Below are positions 1 through 12,250 of a DNA stretch of 64,000 bases, one piece after another. Within the stretch, counting starts at the first letter, position 1; the number at the start of each line of letters is the position of its first letter. The notes beneath the pieces were generated by a model. It did no database searches and was not told the origin of the DNA. It saw only the letters and a list, made by a program, of their open reading frames with translations. Source of the DNA: Lichenostomus cassidix (Eukaryota; Chordata; Aves; Passeriformes; Meliphagidae); NCBI GenBank assembly GCA_008360975.2, contig VLJF02000840.1, forward strand, positions 682,001 to 746,000, given 5' to 3'. A program made the position numbers and the translations under genes.

Positions 1-48
1 ATGTTATCACTGAGGTGTAACCAACATCTCTAATTGGCCCAGGCCACA
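1..48 (-). repeat. End of an LTR-like repeat directly behind the A1 stop
   Basis: This matches the last 48 bases of the repeat ending at 42083 and is cut by the window edge. Read on the minus strand it begins TGTGGCC, an LTR-like start, five bases after the A1 stop codon. The A1 transcript must therefore run into this element for its 3' end. Confidence 0.6.
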
Positions 49-53
49 TTCCC

Positions 54-3000
54 TTAGATTTCACTTGGTTCCTGCAGTCGCCCATGAGGTCCTGGCAGCT
101 CTGTGTAGGTCACCTGGGGATCCTGGGGTGTGGTGGCACGGGGGGATGCTGCAAGAGACACTGGCTGTGGGATGGGGGTGGGGGTGACACCCTGGGTGAC
201 GTGTCCCTGTGTGTGCCACCCTGTACTCACCTGCCATCCTCTTGGTGAACACAACGTGGGTGTACAGCACCTCCCCCTCCTCTGGGGTCGCTGGGGGCTC
301 CGGGGGGACCCTGCTGGGATAAGGGGGTGTGTGGGAGGGGATGGGAGGTGTTGGGGGTTGGGATAAAAGGGGAGTCATGGCTGGAGCCTCCCACTCACCT
401 GTCCTGGTGCTTCCTGGCAGCTGCAAAGGAAAGAGGTGGAGGTGACGGTGGGGTCCCAGGGCCATGACCCTGCACAGGAATCCTGAACCCCACTGGACCC
501 TCAGTTCCCCCAGGATCCGTGAGTATTTCTGAAGTGTCCAGGAACCCCTGAAACACCGCGGTGCTCTGGACCCTCTGAGCATCTAGAACCCCAAGCCTGA
601 TGGGAGGGGACTCTGCAAAGTCCCCCAGGATCCCTGAAAGAATCCCCAGCATCCCTGCTGGATCCTCCAGCACTGCCCCAAATCCTTGACAACCTTAGGC
701 AAATGTCACAGGGGGTTTAGCACTGCCCAAGTCAAGCACTGTGATTGCTGCCCCATCACCCCCACATTCTAGAGGGCTGCCCACATCCCCAGGCCCCCAT
801 TGCCCCCATTGTCACCCACCCATGCTGTTCCACCGGTGCCAGGCCACAGCTACACCCAGGAGCAGGAGCAGGAACACGAGGGACCCACTGACCCCTGCAG
901 CCACTGCTGGGGACAGAAGGGGATACATCAGCATCACGTGTCACTCTCGGCATCGTGCAGCCCTGGTGACCACATATGATCTGACCTGTGCCCCAGTGTC
1001 CCTGCGGTGTCACCTCCAGGGCCAGCTCTGGGCTGAGCGCCTGGAACACGCAGTGTTCATCCAGCTGGTTGGTGGCCACACACTGGTAGGTGCCAGAATG
1101 TCCCACATCGATGTCCCCAGGCTCCAGGAGGGGACCCTGGGCCACCTCCCGGTTGTCGCGCAGCCAGGTGAAGGTGACAGGTGCTGAGCCCACCTGCACC
1201 GAGCAGCACAGGGTCACGGGGTCACCTGTGTGCACCTGGAGTGCCGGGGAGCCAGGGGTGATGGTGGCATTGGCCACGGGCACTGCAGGGACAGAGACGG
1301 GGCTGAGGGTGGGGGAGGGGCTGGAACCTGGTGTGGGGGGATGAGGGAGTCTCTGCATGGTGGCACCTTGACACAGAGGGTCCCCTTCACCCATGACTGT
1401 GACCGACAGTGGTGGGGGTCACACCTGGTGTAAGGTGAGGGCATGCAATGGGTGGGATGAGGGTGTGGTGAGGGATACTGTGAATGGGAGTGACCACAAG
1501 CCCGAGGGACCCTCTCACCCAGGACCATGTCTGAGGGTGATGGTGGCCGTCACCCTGTAGGGGGTGTGGATTAGTATGGGTGGGATGTGATCGATTGGTC
1601 AAAGCAGATCATGGGGGGTGTCACCCTAATCCTCAGTGTCCCACTCACTCAGGAGGGTGACGCTCAATAGGGTGACTGTGACTTGATGTGGGGTGTGGGA
1701 TGTGACAGGTGGGATGAGGGAGCCATGGGTGGGATGTCCTGGGTGGAGATATCTGTACCCAGATGGTCTCAGTAACCTGAGACTGTGATGCCCAGTGGTG
1801 GGGATTCTGACCTGGGGTGGTTTGGGGATGGTGTGGGGGAGATGAGGTGGGATGGGGAATCCCATGGGTGGGATCACCCGAGCTCGAGGGTCCCACTCAC
1901 CCAGGATGGTGACATTCAGTGTGGGACTCTCAGCCATGCTGTCCCCATTGCTGGCCCGGCACTGGTAGTGGCGGCTGTCATTGTCCCCAACCTTGTTCAG
2001 CTCCAGATGGGGTCCAGTGCCCAGCAGTGTCCCCGAGCCCTCCCGGTGCCAGGAGAAGGACAGGGGTCCTGTCCCTGCGGCCACTGTGCAGTTCAGCACC
2101 AGGCTGTCACCCAGTGCCACCTGTCCATTGGGGGGTTGTGCAGACAGGGACACCTCTGATACTGGAATCTCTGTGGGGAAGACAAAGGGAATGGGGACCC
2201 TGGAGGGATGAGGGAAAGCAGGGAGCAGTGAGGGACTCACGAAAGGGAGGATCAGAGAGGGGTGGGGGGGATCACAGTGAAGAAGAAGGATGCCCAGAGA
2301 TGGGGAGGCTTGGAAAGGGGTGGAAGGGAACCCAGCGAGGGATGGAAGGTTAGGAAGGGGAGACATGGAGGGGGTTGGAGAGGACTAGAGGGAAGGTTTC
2401 GAGGAATCAGACAGGGATGGTGGGACCTTTGAATAATGCAGGTACCTAGGAGAGGGAGAGGTGTACCTAGGGGAGGGATGAGGGGACCAGGGGAGGGATG
2501 CAGGGACCAGGGACACTCATCGGACGACCCAGGGAGGTACCTGGGGAAGGCAAGGAGGGAGGTATAGAGAGAGTCAGCCAGGACTGGGGGTCCCGGGGAG
2601 GCTGTGGGGGTTGCCGTGCCCATCCCCGCACTCACTGCGCACCGTGACGCGGAGCCGGGCGCTGCTCTTCCACACGGCCCCCCCCTCGGAGCGCACCTCG
2701 CAGCTGTAACTGCCCGAGTGGGAGACCCCCACGGCGGGCAGCAGGAGCTGCGGGGACCCCTGCGGGCCCCCCAGCAACTGCCCGTCCCGGTAGAAGAGGT
2801 GCAGGAGGGGGGCTCGGGGCCGCAGGGGGCTGGGGGTGCTGAGGCAGCTGAGATTCAGGGGGGACCCCTCGGTGGGCTCGGGGGGACCCTCCAGCTCCAG
2901 CACCGGCACCGAGAAGAGCTCTGGGAAGGAGATGGGAGGTGGGGATGTGACTCTGAGTCTGCTGGCTGAGGGGATGTCTCGTTATTGGAGATCCAGCTGT

Positions 3001-4584
3001 GGGGTGCTCACCGTGCACTGTCACTGTCACTGGCTCTGACACTGACACTGACATACTGCTGCTCATCAAGCCACTGCAGTGGTAGCTGCCACTGTGGTGC
3101 AGCTTCAGGCGGGACAGGGACAGCTCAGTCCTCCTGGGAGAGCCCCCCAGCTCCTTCTTCTCATGGTAAAATTGCACCCTGCTGACTGACGTGTCCTTCC
3201 TGACTCGGCAGCGCAGTGTCACCTTGTCCCCCTCCAGCAGTGCCTCTGCCGGCACCTGCAGCACCAGCCGGTCTGTGGGACAGGAGGGAACCCATTGCAC
3301 TGAGGGGCTTGAGAAGGGTCCAAGGTGGGACTCCAAGGCACCAGGGACCACTGAGGAAATCTCCATTGTGCGGAAGGATCCCAGTAAGACCCAGGATGGC
3401 CCCATTTCACTAGCGTCCCCATGGTATTCCTATCCCACTGGGATGCCCTGGGGAGCACTGGGATGTCCCCATGTAAAGGGGACAGGCTGTTGACACAGGA
3501 GTAGTGTGAGGCCAGCCACAGAGCAGAGTCCACCCAGAGCCATCAGTGGGCCATCCATCCCCATCCCCTGCTCACCATTTAAGACCCTCACGGCAGGGCT
3601 GAGCCCAGTGCTGTCTGTTTGACAATTGTAGGTGCCACTCTCAGTGACAATGAAGTGGTCAGCTGCATCCTGCCACCAGCGCTGCCCATCCTTGTACCAG
3701 GTGGTGACACCGGCAGTCCCCAAGCCCCGGCAGGTCAGTGTCACTCTGTCCCACACCACCGCTGGTGTCCAGGGGGTATCCACGAGGAGCTGGGTTGTCT
3801 GTGCACCTGCAGGTGACAGGGGACACCAGCCTGCCAGGGCCAGCACAGGGCTGGGAAAAGTCGGGCAGGGGCACGACATCCCTTGGGGACTCACCAGTGA
3901 GGCTGAGGGTCTGGGCTGGAAGGGAGAAGGGAGAGGGTCTGGGTTGGGGTGGCACCATGGGGACAGCTGCACCAGGGCAAGGGGCTTGACGTCTGTCTCA
4001 AAACTGTCCCCTTGGGGATACTGGTGTGGCCCAGAGGTCTCATGGACAGGGACACACTGGCCACCCTGGGCTGAGGCACAACATGGGGACAACTGTGGAC
4101 ACCCTAGCAGGGGTGGCACCACCATGCTGGCAATGGTCTCCTCCACCAGTCCAACAGCACATCCCTTCACATCCACATCCCCATGGCCCTGTGACTATGA
4201 TGCCATTCAAGTGGCATCTGTCCCCATGGGCTGTCCTCCTGTGGCTTGTACTCTTGTCCCTGTCCCTGCTTCCCTGTCCCCTTCTCCCTGTACCCACCAC
4301 TGCCCCAGCCCCATGCTGCTTCTCGTTATAGCTCAGTCCCCCCATTCCTGTACCCTGTTCTTGTCCTCACAGCCACCCCACACCCCCTGTCACACCAGTG
4401 TTCACATCCATGGACTGGCTCTGGTGTCATTGGGGAAATCAGAGAACCCCACAGCTCCCCTGTGCCCCCTCCCCACCACTCTCTGCCTCACCAGGGCCAT
4501 CCCTGGCGTGTCAGACCCGTGCCCAGGGCACTCACCCCACAGGAGCAGTGCCACCTTCCCAGCCATCGTGGTGTCCCCGGCCAT
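54..4584 (-). CDS. FCRL-type five-Ig inhibitory receptor, gene A1 (complete)
   Basis: This gene predicts a type I surface receptor of 564 residues. Minus-strand exons are: signal 4536-4584, 21-bp mini-exon 3895-3915, D1 3576-3806, D2 3012-3272, D3 2636-2920, D4 1901-2170, D5 986-1282, transmembrane 820-903, juxtamembrane 399-420, tail 231-310 and 54-148. All have GT/AG borders and the frame stays open. D1 and D2 resemble the two FcR-type domains (VTLTC...GTYNC; LVLQVP...YHC). D3-D5 are FCRL-like C2 domains with paired cysteines. The transmembrane exon has a leucine-rich core followed by AWHRW. The tail holds two ITIM-type motifs, VLYTHV and VTYTEL, predicting SHP recruitment and inhibitory signalling. 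A second in-frame Met seven codons in could be the real start. The third tyrosine motif of paralogue C (DIYENM) is lost because its Tyr codon is now the TAA stop. D1 has Val where A2 has Leu (AVVWD versus AVLWD). The family call is strong; the exact orthologue is unknown. Confidence 0.9.
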
Positions 4585-6163
4585 CCGAGCTGGCTGTCAA
4601 ACACTGCTGGGGCCCCCTGTCCCCTGGGCAGTGGCTTTTCGGCTTAAGGGAAAGGAAGCGAGGTCACATTTTGTCCCCACGTGTAGGTGGCCCTTGGTGG
4701 GGGCAGGGTGGTGACAGGCTGGGGGCAGGGTGGAGACATGATGGGGACATGATGGGGACATGGTGCTCCCAGGTGTGGGGTCTCAGGGGATGTGGGGATC
4801 TCAGGATGGGTGTCCCGGGGCAATGGGGGTCCAGGGAATGGAGGTCCTGAGGAGGAGGACTCACAGGGAATGGCTGTCTGGGGATTTGGGGTCCCCATGC
4901 ATGGGGGTTCAAGGATGGGGGTCCCAGGGGAACATGGTAACCATGGATTGGAGTCATGGTGTGTGGGTCCCAGTGACAGGGGTGTGGGGGAAATGGAGGG
5001 AACCCTTGAGAATAGGGGAATTTTGGGGAATGGGGGCCCATTGGATTAAGGGAATGGGGTCCTGGGTACTGCGAATTCTTTTATGGTGATTCCAGGGAGA
5101 GGGAACCTCAGGAATGCGGGTCCTATTTTTGGGTTCCCAGGGCAATGGGGGTCTTAAGTAGTGGCAGTGTCTGGGTGGGCATGTGGGTTGAGCTCCTTCA
5201 CTGGGTGACATAGATTTTTGGGTTACCTAGCATGCAGCAAAGCCCTCCTGCTTGGGGGACACTGCATGAGGACACTGAAGGTATCCAATGTACTCCTGAG
5301 ATTTTTCCTTTCTTTGTTTCTTTTCTTTTCTCGTTTTCTGCATTTTCTTACTACCACCCCCACCTTGCCCTGCCCCAGTCCCTGGCTCAGCAATCCTGGG
5401 GAGCAACTGAGCAGGGAACAGGTTGGGGTTTAAAAGGGAGTTCAGGGGTTTCAGGGAGGGGTGGGGGGGCTGTGGGGGCTGGTGGTGATGGGGCTGTCTG
5501 GCTGAACACTTTCACTTTCCCTTTCCTGCAGTAGAAGGAAGAGGCTGTTTGTGCTGAGAGTCAGAAGAGGGGGACAGGTTCTGTCCTGGGGTGTCAAATC
5601 CAGTGGGGTCCTGTCCTGGGGTATCCTTGTTCATGGATGAGACATCCTGGATTCCTCTGTCCAGGGAAGGCTCTGTCCATCCCCAGTGTCCCCAATGGGG
5701 CATTGTGACCTCGGGGGTGCCACAACTTGGGAAATGCCCCATCCCCTCTATGTGCCCCTTGATGGCACCTCCTTCAGTGCGGGAGCCCCCAGTCCCCCTT
5801 CTGGAGCCCCAAGGTGCAGCCCCTTCCCCTCCAATCTTTCAGACCCCCAAGGCCCTTCTGTTGTTGAGAAGCCCCCACAGGAGTGACAGAAACCCCCACA
5901 ACCTCCCAAAACCACCACCCCTCACTCCCCCTGCAGGGCCTCAATGCTAGGAACCAGGATGAGGATGAGACCTTCCAGATGAAACACCTGTGACCCCCCT
6001 GACTGTCCCCCCTCTGTCCAGAACATCCGAGGACCATCCTGCCCCTTCCCTCCAGCACTGGGATGGAAAACTGGAGGTGACTTGAGAAGAGCAGCTTTTG
6101 CCAGCTCTGGTCTGGCCAGCCCCAGGGGGCAGCTAGGACCTGCGGCTCCCACCTGCCCCCTGG
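4585..6163 (-). promoter_or_regulatory. A1 upstream region
   Basis: This non-coding stretch is homologous to the upstream regions of the plus-strand genes. It contains an ETS/PU.1-like purine block near 4650-4665, about 75 bp upstream of the start codon. Further out lie a pyrimidine-rich strip at 5300-5345 and the IRF element at 5510-5525. Its distal part (5940-6160) is an inverted match to 51240-51475. No transcription start can be fixed from sequence alone. Confidence 0.5.
5510..5525 (-). promoter_or_regulatory. ISRE/IRF-like element upstream of A1
   Basis: The minus strand reads GAAAGGGAAAGTGAAA, three GAAA half-sites at 2-bp spacing, which is the IRF/ISRE consensus layout. The same site lies at equivalent places upstream of A2, C, D and E. 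It suggests interferon or IRF control in leukocytes, which is inference. Confidence 0.6.
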
Positions 6164-6480
6164 CTTTGATTCTCACAGCTTTAGAGCTGCTCAAAAGTGA
6201 GAATTGTGTGGGGGAAAAAGGCCTGGCTGTGGTTTGCTCAGCTCTGCAAGAAGCACAGAAACCAACTGGAGCTCAAGCAGTGGCTCTGCAAGGGCCTTTG
6301 ATGGTTTTCAGAGCAGGACTGGGTGGAAACCAACCGTGCAGGGGCAGCTGGGAGGGAACCAGTCTGGAAATGCAGCAATTGATCATTTTGTCCCTCTGGC
6401 CAAGGGACTGAGAGAGCCCCAGAACTCCTGCAAAGACAACAACAATCTGCTCAACAACATGATCTGGACACTCCTCCTTC
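6164..6480 (-). repeat. Upstream repeat module U (minus copy, A1)
   Basis: A module of about 320 bp that recurs at 15859-16268, 22008-22416, 31080-31397, 48199-48515 and 50821-51228. It travels with the gene units and its orientation follows the neighbouring gene. Shorter related pieces follow the poly(A) signals of B and E. No coding potential is convincing. Confidence 0.8.
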
Positions 6481-6519
6481 CCTTATATAACCTGCAGCCC
6501 CATGACTGTCTCTGAGCAC

Positions 6520-7348
6520 AAACAGCATCTCCCTTGTACTGCATGAAAGAGAAAGTGAACATGTTGGGGGGGCACAACAGACAACCCCTTCCCCCACAGC
6601 CCCCAACCCTTCCTGCATCCCCTGCCCCCCTTTTCCCTCTCCCTGTGGTTCCCCCAATCCATTCCCTGCTCAGGTGCTCCCTGGGATTGCTGGGCCAGGA
6701 ACTGGGAGGGGAGGAGAGTGGGGCGTGAGGTGTGAAAGTGAGGAAAATATGGAAAAAAAGGAAATTAAAAGAGGAAAGTGCCCCAGGTTTGGGGGCATTG
6801 TCCTGAAGCCAACTAGAACCCTCCTGGGGTGGCCTCCAGGGCAGGAGCACCTGGGGGATTGCACCAGACCCTGGTCTTCCCAAAATCTGAGGCACTGAAG
6901 GAAGGAGCTGTGACCCACATGCCCACCCAGCCACTGCCAGTCCCTGGGACCCCCGTTCCCCTGGGACCCAACCATGGGACCCCATTTTTTATGTCCCGTC
7001 TCCCTTGGATCCCCATCCTGGGATTCCCATTCCCCAAAATCCCCAATCCCTTGATCTCATCCCATGAGTCCCCCATTCCCCACAGACCTCCCATTCTAAT
7101 TGGGACTGCAATTGTCCTGGGCTCCCATTCCCCCACCAGCCCCAAGCCTGTGACCTGCATCTCAAATCCCTGGAGCCCATGATCCCCTGTGAATGCCAAC
7201 CCTGGAACCCCCCTCCATGGGGACCCCCATTCCCATGGCACCTCGATTCTCTGCACCCCATCTCCTCAGAACCCCTATTCCATTGACCCCCATTTCCCTG
7301 GGACCCCATCCTTGGGTCTCCATGTCTTCCCACTCCTGGGAACACCAT
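6520..7348 (+). other. Orphan right-facing FCRL upstream unit
   Basis: This stretch has the parts found upstream of plus-strand genes such as C: an IRF-like element (6545-6560), a GAAAGTGAGGAAAAT strip near 6739 and a block starting AAATCTGAGGCACTG near 6883. No signal-peptide exon follows. It stops at 7348, where the retroelement begins. It looks like the upstream part of an FCRL unit whose gene has been lost. Related copies are 13653-14407 and 48555-49384. Confidence 0.6.
6545..6560 (+). promoter_or_regulatory. IRF-like element of the orphan unit
   Basis: GAAAGAGAAAGTGAAC keeps two perfect GAAA half-sites; the third has become GAAC. It faces right, away from A1. Confidence 0.45.
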
Positions 7349-7756
7349 TGCACCGGATGTGTGGGGATTGTCTCCACAAACACACACACCTCAGTACCCC
7401 AAAGACACAGAGTTATAGGTAAAATCATGAATATTAATTACATTCTTCAGGATAGGAGTGGTTATACAAATCATTTCTCGGAAGTCATTAATATCATTAG
7501 CATGTGCACCACGCATGCTCCGTATGTCTTGGTGGTCTTTGGAGACCCCCAAAGCCCCCTCCAAGGTGACAGTCTTTCATGGGATGATTCAGCGGTTTCT
7601 GTGCTGGTTTCAAATGCATGCTTAGCTGATAAGCCATCAGGCCAGAGCTGTTACCTATAATCTGAATGTGAATTAAGAGTTCAGCCTTCAGCCCTGGAGG
7701 CCACAGACAGGCGCCTGTGCTGGTGGAAGGGGGGGGGCAAAAAGCTCAGAGTCTCA
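7349..7756 (-). repeat. 3' LTR of the retroelement (truncated)
   Basis: It matches 12322-12731 almost base for base. The part corresponding to 12251-12321, with the poly(A) signal and the U5 end, is absent; flanking FCRL-unit sequence starts immediately instead. Confidence 0.8.
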
Positions 7757-8384
7757 ATTCCCCCCTTTTCTTTTGTAATTTGTAATTCTTTACAAATCTT
7801 GTATGCTATGAAAGTAAATACTTTTTTTCTATTTTATATCTAAGTTTATACTTTTGCTATTGGATATAAACATCACAGTTTTAAGTACATAATATTATAT
7901 AACAATAACTACTATTGCAGACAGTAAATAACAATGCAATAACACAAAAAACTATTACATACATTTGTTTAAGTTAGGATTAACATAATTGCAACAGCTT
8001 GTATTTATAACTGTACATATTCTTTTTCTTTTGGCATACAGCAAATTTATAGTTAATTGTAAGATGCTCTTTATCTTGATTTGCTGTGCTTTTATGGCAT
8101 CTGCAGTGGCACTTATTATGGCCTCTACAATGGTAGAAAGGTTCTTTTTTTAGTTTACTTATTTCAGGCTAGGGTATAAACTACTTGGCAAAACTGAAAA
8201 TTGGTGGGTTTATATATTCGGAGTAAGCTTTGTTAGTTGAGGAACAACACTAATGTGGAGAGATATTGGTTGAGCAGTTATTTTGAAGAAAAAGAAGAAA
8301 GACAGAATCTATAGACATTCTAAGAGGAATGTTAATTCCTTTGGCTTTCTTGGGCCTTCCATCTCCTAGCAGGTTTCTTTGGAG

Positions 8385-8518
8385 TCAGGGATGGGGAGAT
8401 TGGAGCACTGCCCTCTGCTGTGTCTATGACTGGCCCCACTATAGGGCTGGGCTTGGAGCTCTGTGCAGCACTGCCTCTGCTGTGTCCATGACTGGACCTC
8501 ACTGCAGGGCTGGGATGC
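8385..8518 (+). repeat. Two-unit tandem repeat inside the retroelement
   Basis: Two adjacent units of about 65 bp each carry GCACTGCC(C)TCTGCTGTGT followed by a match ending GGGCTGGG. The repeat lies in the non-coding interior. Confidence 0.6.
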
Positions 8519-11500
8519 TCTGGGGGTGAGGTAAGGAGCAGTTCACTGTCTCACCAGGGCAAGGCCTGACCTGTCCCTTTCCCACACACACCATACACAC
8601 AGGCATTTTGAAGTGTTGCAGAGATATTAAATTTTTCAGTTTTGGCAGCTCACATCATGGCTCTAGACAGTGATCAGGACCACTGATAGCTTTTCTTGCT
8701 TGTAAAATGGGGTACTTTTCTTCCTCACCTTGGCAGAATTTCTAGCAAACAGAGCAGAAAGGAAAGAGGAAAGCATAAAGGATAACTGACTAAGATTTTT
8801 ATGTTGTTAGTTTTCTGCTTGTGATCCATTAGGCTATCTTTTCTCACCTTTTCAGTTTTTTGTTTTACTCTTCGTAAATCTAGATTATCTTTCAATTTAC
8901 AAAAAAATATGCTCACAAATATTAGCCACTCACAAAATCAACAGATGTTCAGGATCTTTTATACGATTTTGCGAGCTTTTTCTAGGACTTCAAATGTGCT
9001 ACTGAAGAATGGCACTTTTAACTGCTATTTTAAATTAATTTTTAAATTGCAGAGCCCAAAGCCTGGCAGATTAGTCTATGGCAGTATTTTCTTTTTTGGG
9101 GCTTAGCATTCTTAAACACTGGACAAACAAATATGCATTAAACAGCAACAGTTATAAATACTTAGTAAAATAGCCAGCCATCCTTTTGAAACCTTTTCAT
9201 TTTAAAAATGAAATTATTTTGTTATTGTTATATATCAATTTCACAAATTTAGATTCAAGCTCACATAGCTTTCCCTTTTTTTTTTTTCTGGCTTACTTAC
9301 CCCTTTGCATCTGAAGCCATACTTGCCATTACAATTATTACAAGGTTTTGCTAGGATAGCTGACTGTGGATAACACTGTTCTGGTAATACAAAAAACAAA
9401 ACCATTTAATGTGTTTCATTTTGGTTTCACACTGGAGAGGAGTCTCTGGCTGTAGAACTCACAGCCGTGAGGGAAGTTAGCAGTTCTTTTGCTTCTGTGG
9501 CTTGAGTGGTTCCTCGTCTTACACAGCTTTTTGTCTGATGAGGACACACTGAAAGATGTTAAAACAAACTTGCACAGTGATAACACATGTTAGAGTGGGA
9601 GAATGATGAATTCTTGCCTCGTTTAACTCCCCATTGGGAATTCTTTTAATAAGTGAGAAATTAAAATTTAATAAACTTCCCTTTTTTTCTTGTAATTTCT
9701 TAAATGCATGTATTACTCTATATGCATATTTAGAATTAGTAAAAATATTCACTATTTTGTCTTTATATACTTCGCAGGATTTTATAAGCACTTACAGCTC
9801 TGCTGCTTGAGCTGACTATGTAAGAGGCAATGTTTCACTTATTTTAATTTCCTTTCGTTAACGATAGTGTATTTTTTAAATTGTTACTCTTCTAGTACTT
9901 TTGAAGACTCACTACTAAATAAATTTTTTTTTTTTTTCAACTTCCTCAAGGAGGCTGAGTCAAACCCCTTTGTTTTTGGGTTTTTTTCTTTTTTTCTTAA
10001 ATACTCTTGTTTTACTAGACAAGATTCACAGTACAATAACTGCGCTGGTCATCTACTCAGATGTTTTTTGAGTTAATAAATCTTTAGCTTGGTGTGAAAC
10101 TTATGAGGTATATTCCTATTGTCAGCCTTCGGGCTTCATTTACCATCGGAGCTTTGGCTGCACAACTTGCAGACAGCGTGGCCAGCCTCTGGCTACATTC
10201 TGAGACAATCAATAGCCGCCAGCCACTGGATTTGGTAACTTATAAAATTAGCATCACGCCACCGTGTTCTCCAAAAGTGGCTGTCAAATTCTCAAAGCAT
10301 GGGGAAGAACACCTTTTTGCAAAAGTTACTTACCATGACAACCAACCATACAGAAAGGACTGAACCCTCTTGGGGACATGAATTAAGTACACATTGTCAC
10401 GTTCTTGGCTGCTTGAACAGCCCCAGACAGTGGCTCAGAGACACACCTTGTCTCTACCTTCTCCTCAGCAGTTCTAAAATTTTTCCTCTGCAGCAGTTAA
10501 TTTGCATTTTCTCTAAGGCAATTTGGCTGGCTGCTTGAAGGGTCGAGCAAACTTTTGTTCAAAAAAACCAAAGCAGCAACTCAGAGTAACCCAGGCAGGA
10601 GATTTTGACTTTGAAATAGTTAATTACAAAATTTGGTATATCTTTTCTACAGGCATTTTTGCTTACAGTGTCTCTTTGGCATTACTTTTGCTCTTGCCTT
10701 CTTTTATCTTTTCTTACATACATTTGCAGTATCTTTCTAACCAGTTTCTTCAGGGCTTATTCAGCCCTTCTCCAGCCCTTCTCCAGCCCCCACCCGCACT
10801 ATTCCCTGGGGGTGCTCATTGTCTCACAAAGTCATTCTGGTGACCTAGACAGAGCTCTTAACAGACAATTCACATTTCTAAACATTCCCTCTGCTGTATC
10901 CAAACGCAGCCCTTCCCCCTCCGAGGCTGTCAGCAGGCAAGGCCAGCAGCACCACAGGTGATCGGTGTGTCCCACAGCCGCCCTGCCCCAGGGGCTGGCA
11001 GGGTCAGGCAGCTCACAGCTGTCCCACAGCTCCAGCTCAGCTCCGCACCTCCCCACAGGCCCTCAGCCTGCGCATCCAGCCCCCCACCTCCGAGCTCGCC
11101 GCTGCCATGCCGAAAGGGGAGGGTACAGGGAACTGCAGCTCGCCCTGGGTTAGCTGCCAAAATTTTAGGCAAGATGGGGGAGGGTCTCGAAACACCTCTC
11201 TTCCTTCTTTTTCTTTTCCCCTTACTCTTATTTAATTGCAAGCTCCATCTACTACAACATTCTATACAACCATATTTTAGCAGCTACACACAGGAGCTCT
11301 AAAGAGGTACTTAGTAGATTCAATTAGTTATTTTTATCTTGCGGGCGTCCCCGCATAAATTTATATGCCGGCAAAAATACTAATTAACACAGGTAAAATT
11401 TTGCACACACAGTACATGCACACACATTAAAAAATTTTAGAAGCACCCGAGCAAATAGACAACATCACTTCCTCTCATAATTAATACACGCGCACTGAGT

Positions 11501-11884
11501 TTAAGTTTCATAACGGTTTCCACACACAAAACACAGAATTTTAATCGCAAAATCAAATAGAGCAATACTAGAAAGGTGTTGGGGTCCGAGCGTTCTCAAC
11601 TCAGCAGCTAAAATCCCTCCATTCAACAATATAATTTGCTCCCTTCCAGACACTCCAAACCAACGGTTTATATGTGACCCACACTCGTTCACTCTTTGCC
11701 AGTCTCTTCGCTTTTCTCTGGCCGTTTCTGTCGCTAGAGAACGGAAACGTAGATAAAGCTCCATTTTCGCTTAATGTCGGAGACACGTCTCATTCATTCA
11801 CACTCACACATTAACAAAATAACGACACAGTAATACAGTAACAGAATAACAACAGACAGAACAAAAATCACAGTATGTTGTAAT

Positions 11885-12005
11885 ACAGTGGAGTCCAACT
11901 CCTGAAAGGCACCTTTGACTATAGCGGGGTCCAACCCCGGGGTCCAACCTTTTAAAAGTACCTTTTCTGGACAGCGGGGTCCAACCCCGGGGGTCCAACC
12001 CCTTG
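11885..12005. repeat. Short repeats near the 5' LTR
   Basis: The motif GGGTCCAACCCCGGGGTCCAACC and variants occur several times within about 120 bp, separated by related spacers. This is probably a leader-region repeat of the retroelement. Confidence 0.6.
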
Positions 12006-12250
12006 CCCGGGACTAATTTCGGGAGACCCAGTCTCCACTCACCCTCGGGGACTAGCACCCCGGACCTGCAGGCATTTATTTTAAAAGTAGCAAATACCTT
12101 AATTTGGTGCAGATGGTCCTTAGTCTACTCCCGCCGTGAGCCAAAGGACAGCTGAGCTCCCCCTGAAAATTCAGGGTCGCGACTGGGAGGTCTGCTTACC
12201 CCTGGATCCGGCAGCCGAGCAGAGTCAGGGTCCCATCTGGGGTGCCAGTT

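Larger units (their letters stand above)
1..7348. repeat. Left copy of a 7.35-kb near-identical duplication
   Basis: This segment matches 42036-49384 in direct orientation at an offset of 42035, rising to 42036 after a one-base indel near 7052. I found about a dozen differences by eye, for example near 3759, 4423, 4963, 5880, 6072, 6200, 6269, 6326 and 7338. It carries gene A1 and its whole upstream region. It may extend left of the window. The right boundary is the retroelement at 7349. Confidence 0.95.

Noticed and set aside
54..4584. LILR/KIR or CHIR family identity instead of FCRL
   Set aside because: The 21-bp signal mini-exon, the paired FcR-type D1/D2 sequences and the five-domain plan fit FcR/FCRL better.
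3632..4714. 360-codon plus-strand open frame opposite A1 (and 45667-46749 opposite A2)
   Set aside because: It is antisense to well-supported spliced exons. Its composition reflects GC-rich repeats and it has no recognisable domain.
10094..10363. 89-codon frame inside the retroelement as a gag or pol remnant
   Set aside because: It has no recognisable retroviral motif, and nearby frames are short and random in an AT-rich interior.
12230..12247. A tRNA gene at the primer-binding-like site
   Set aside because: Only an 18-base TGG-type match next to an LTR is present, with no cloverleaf sequence around it.
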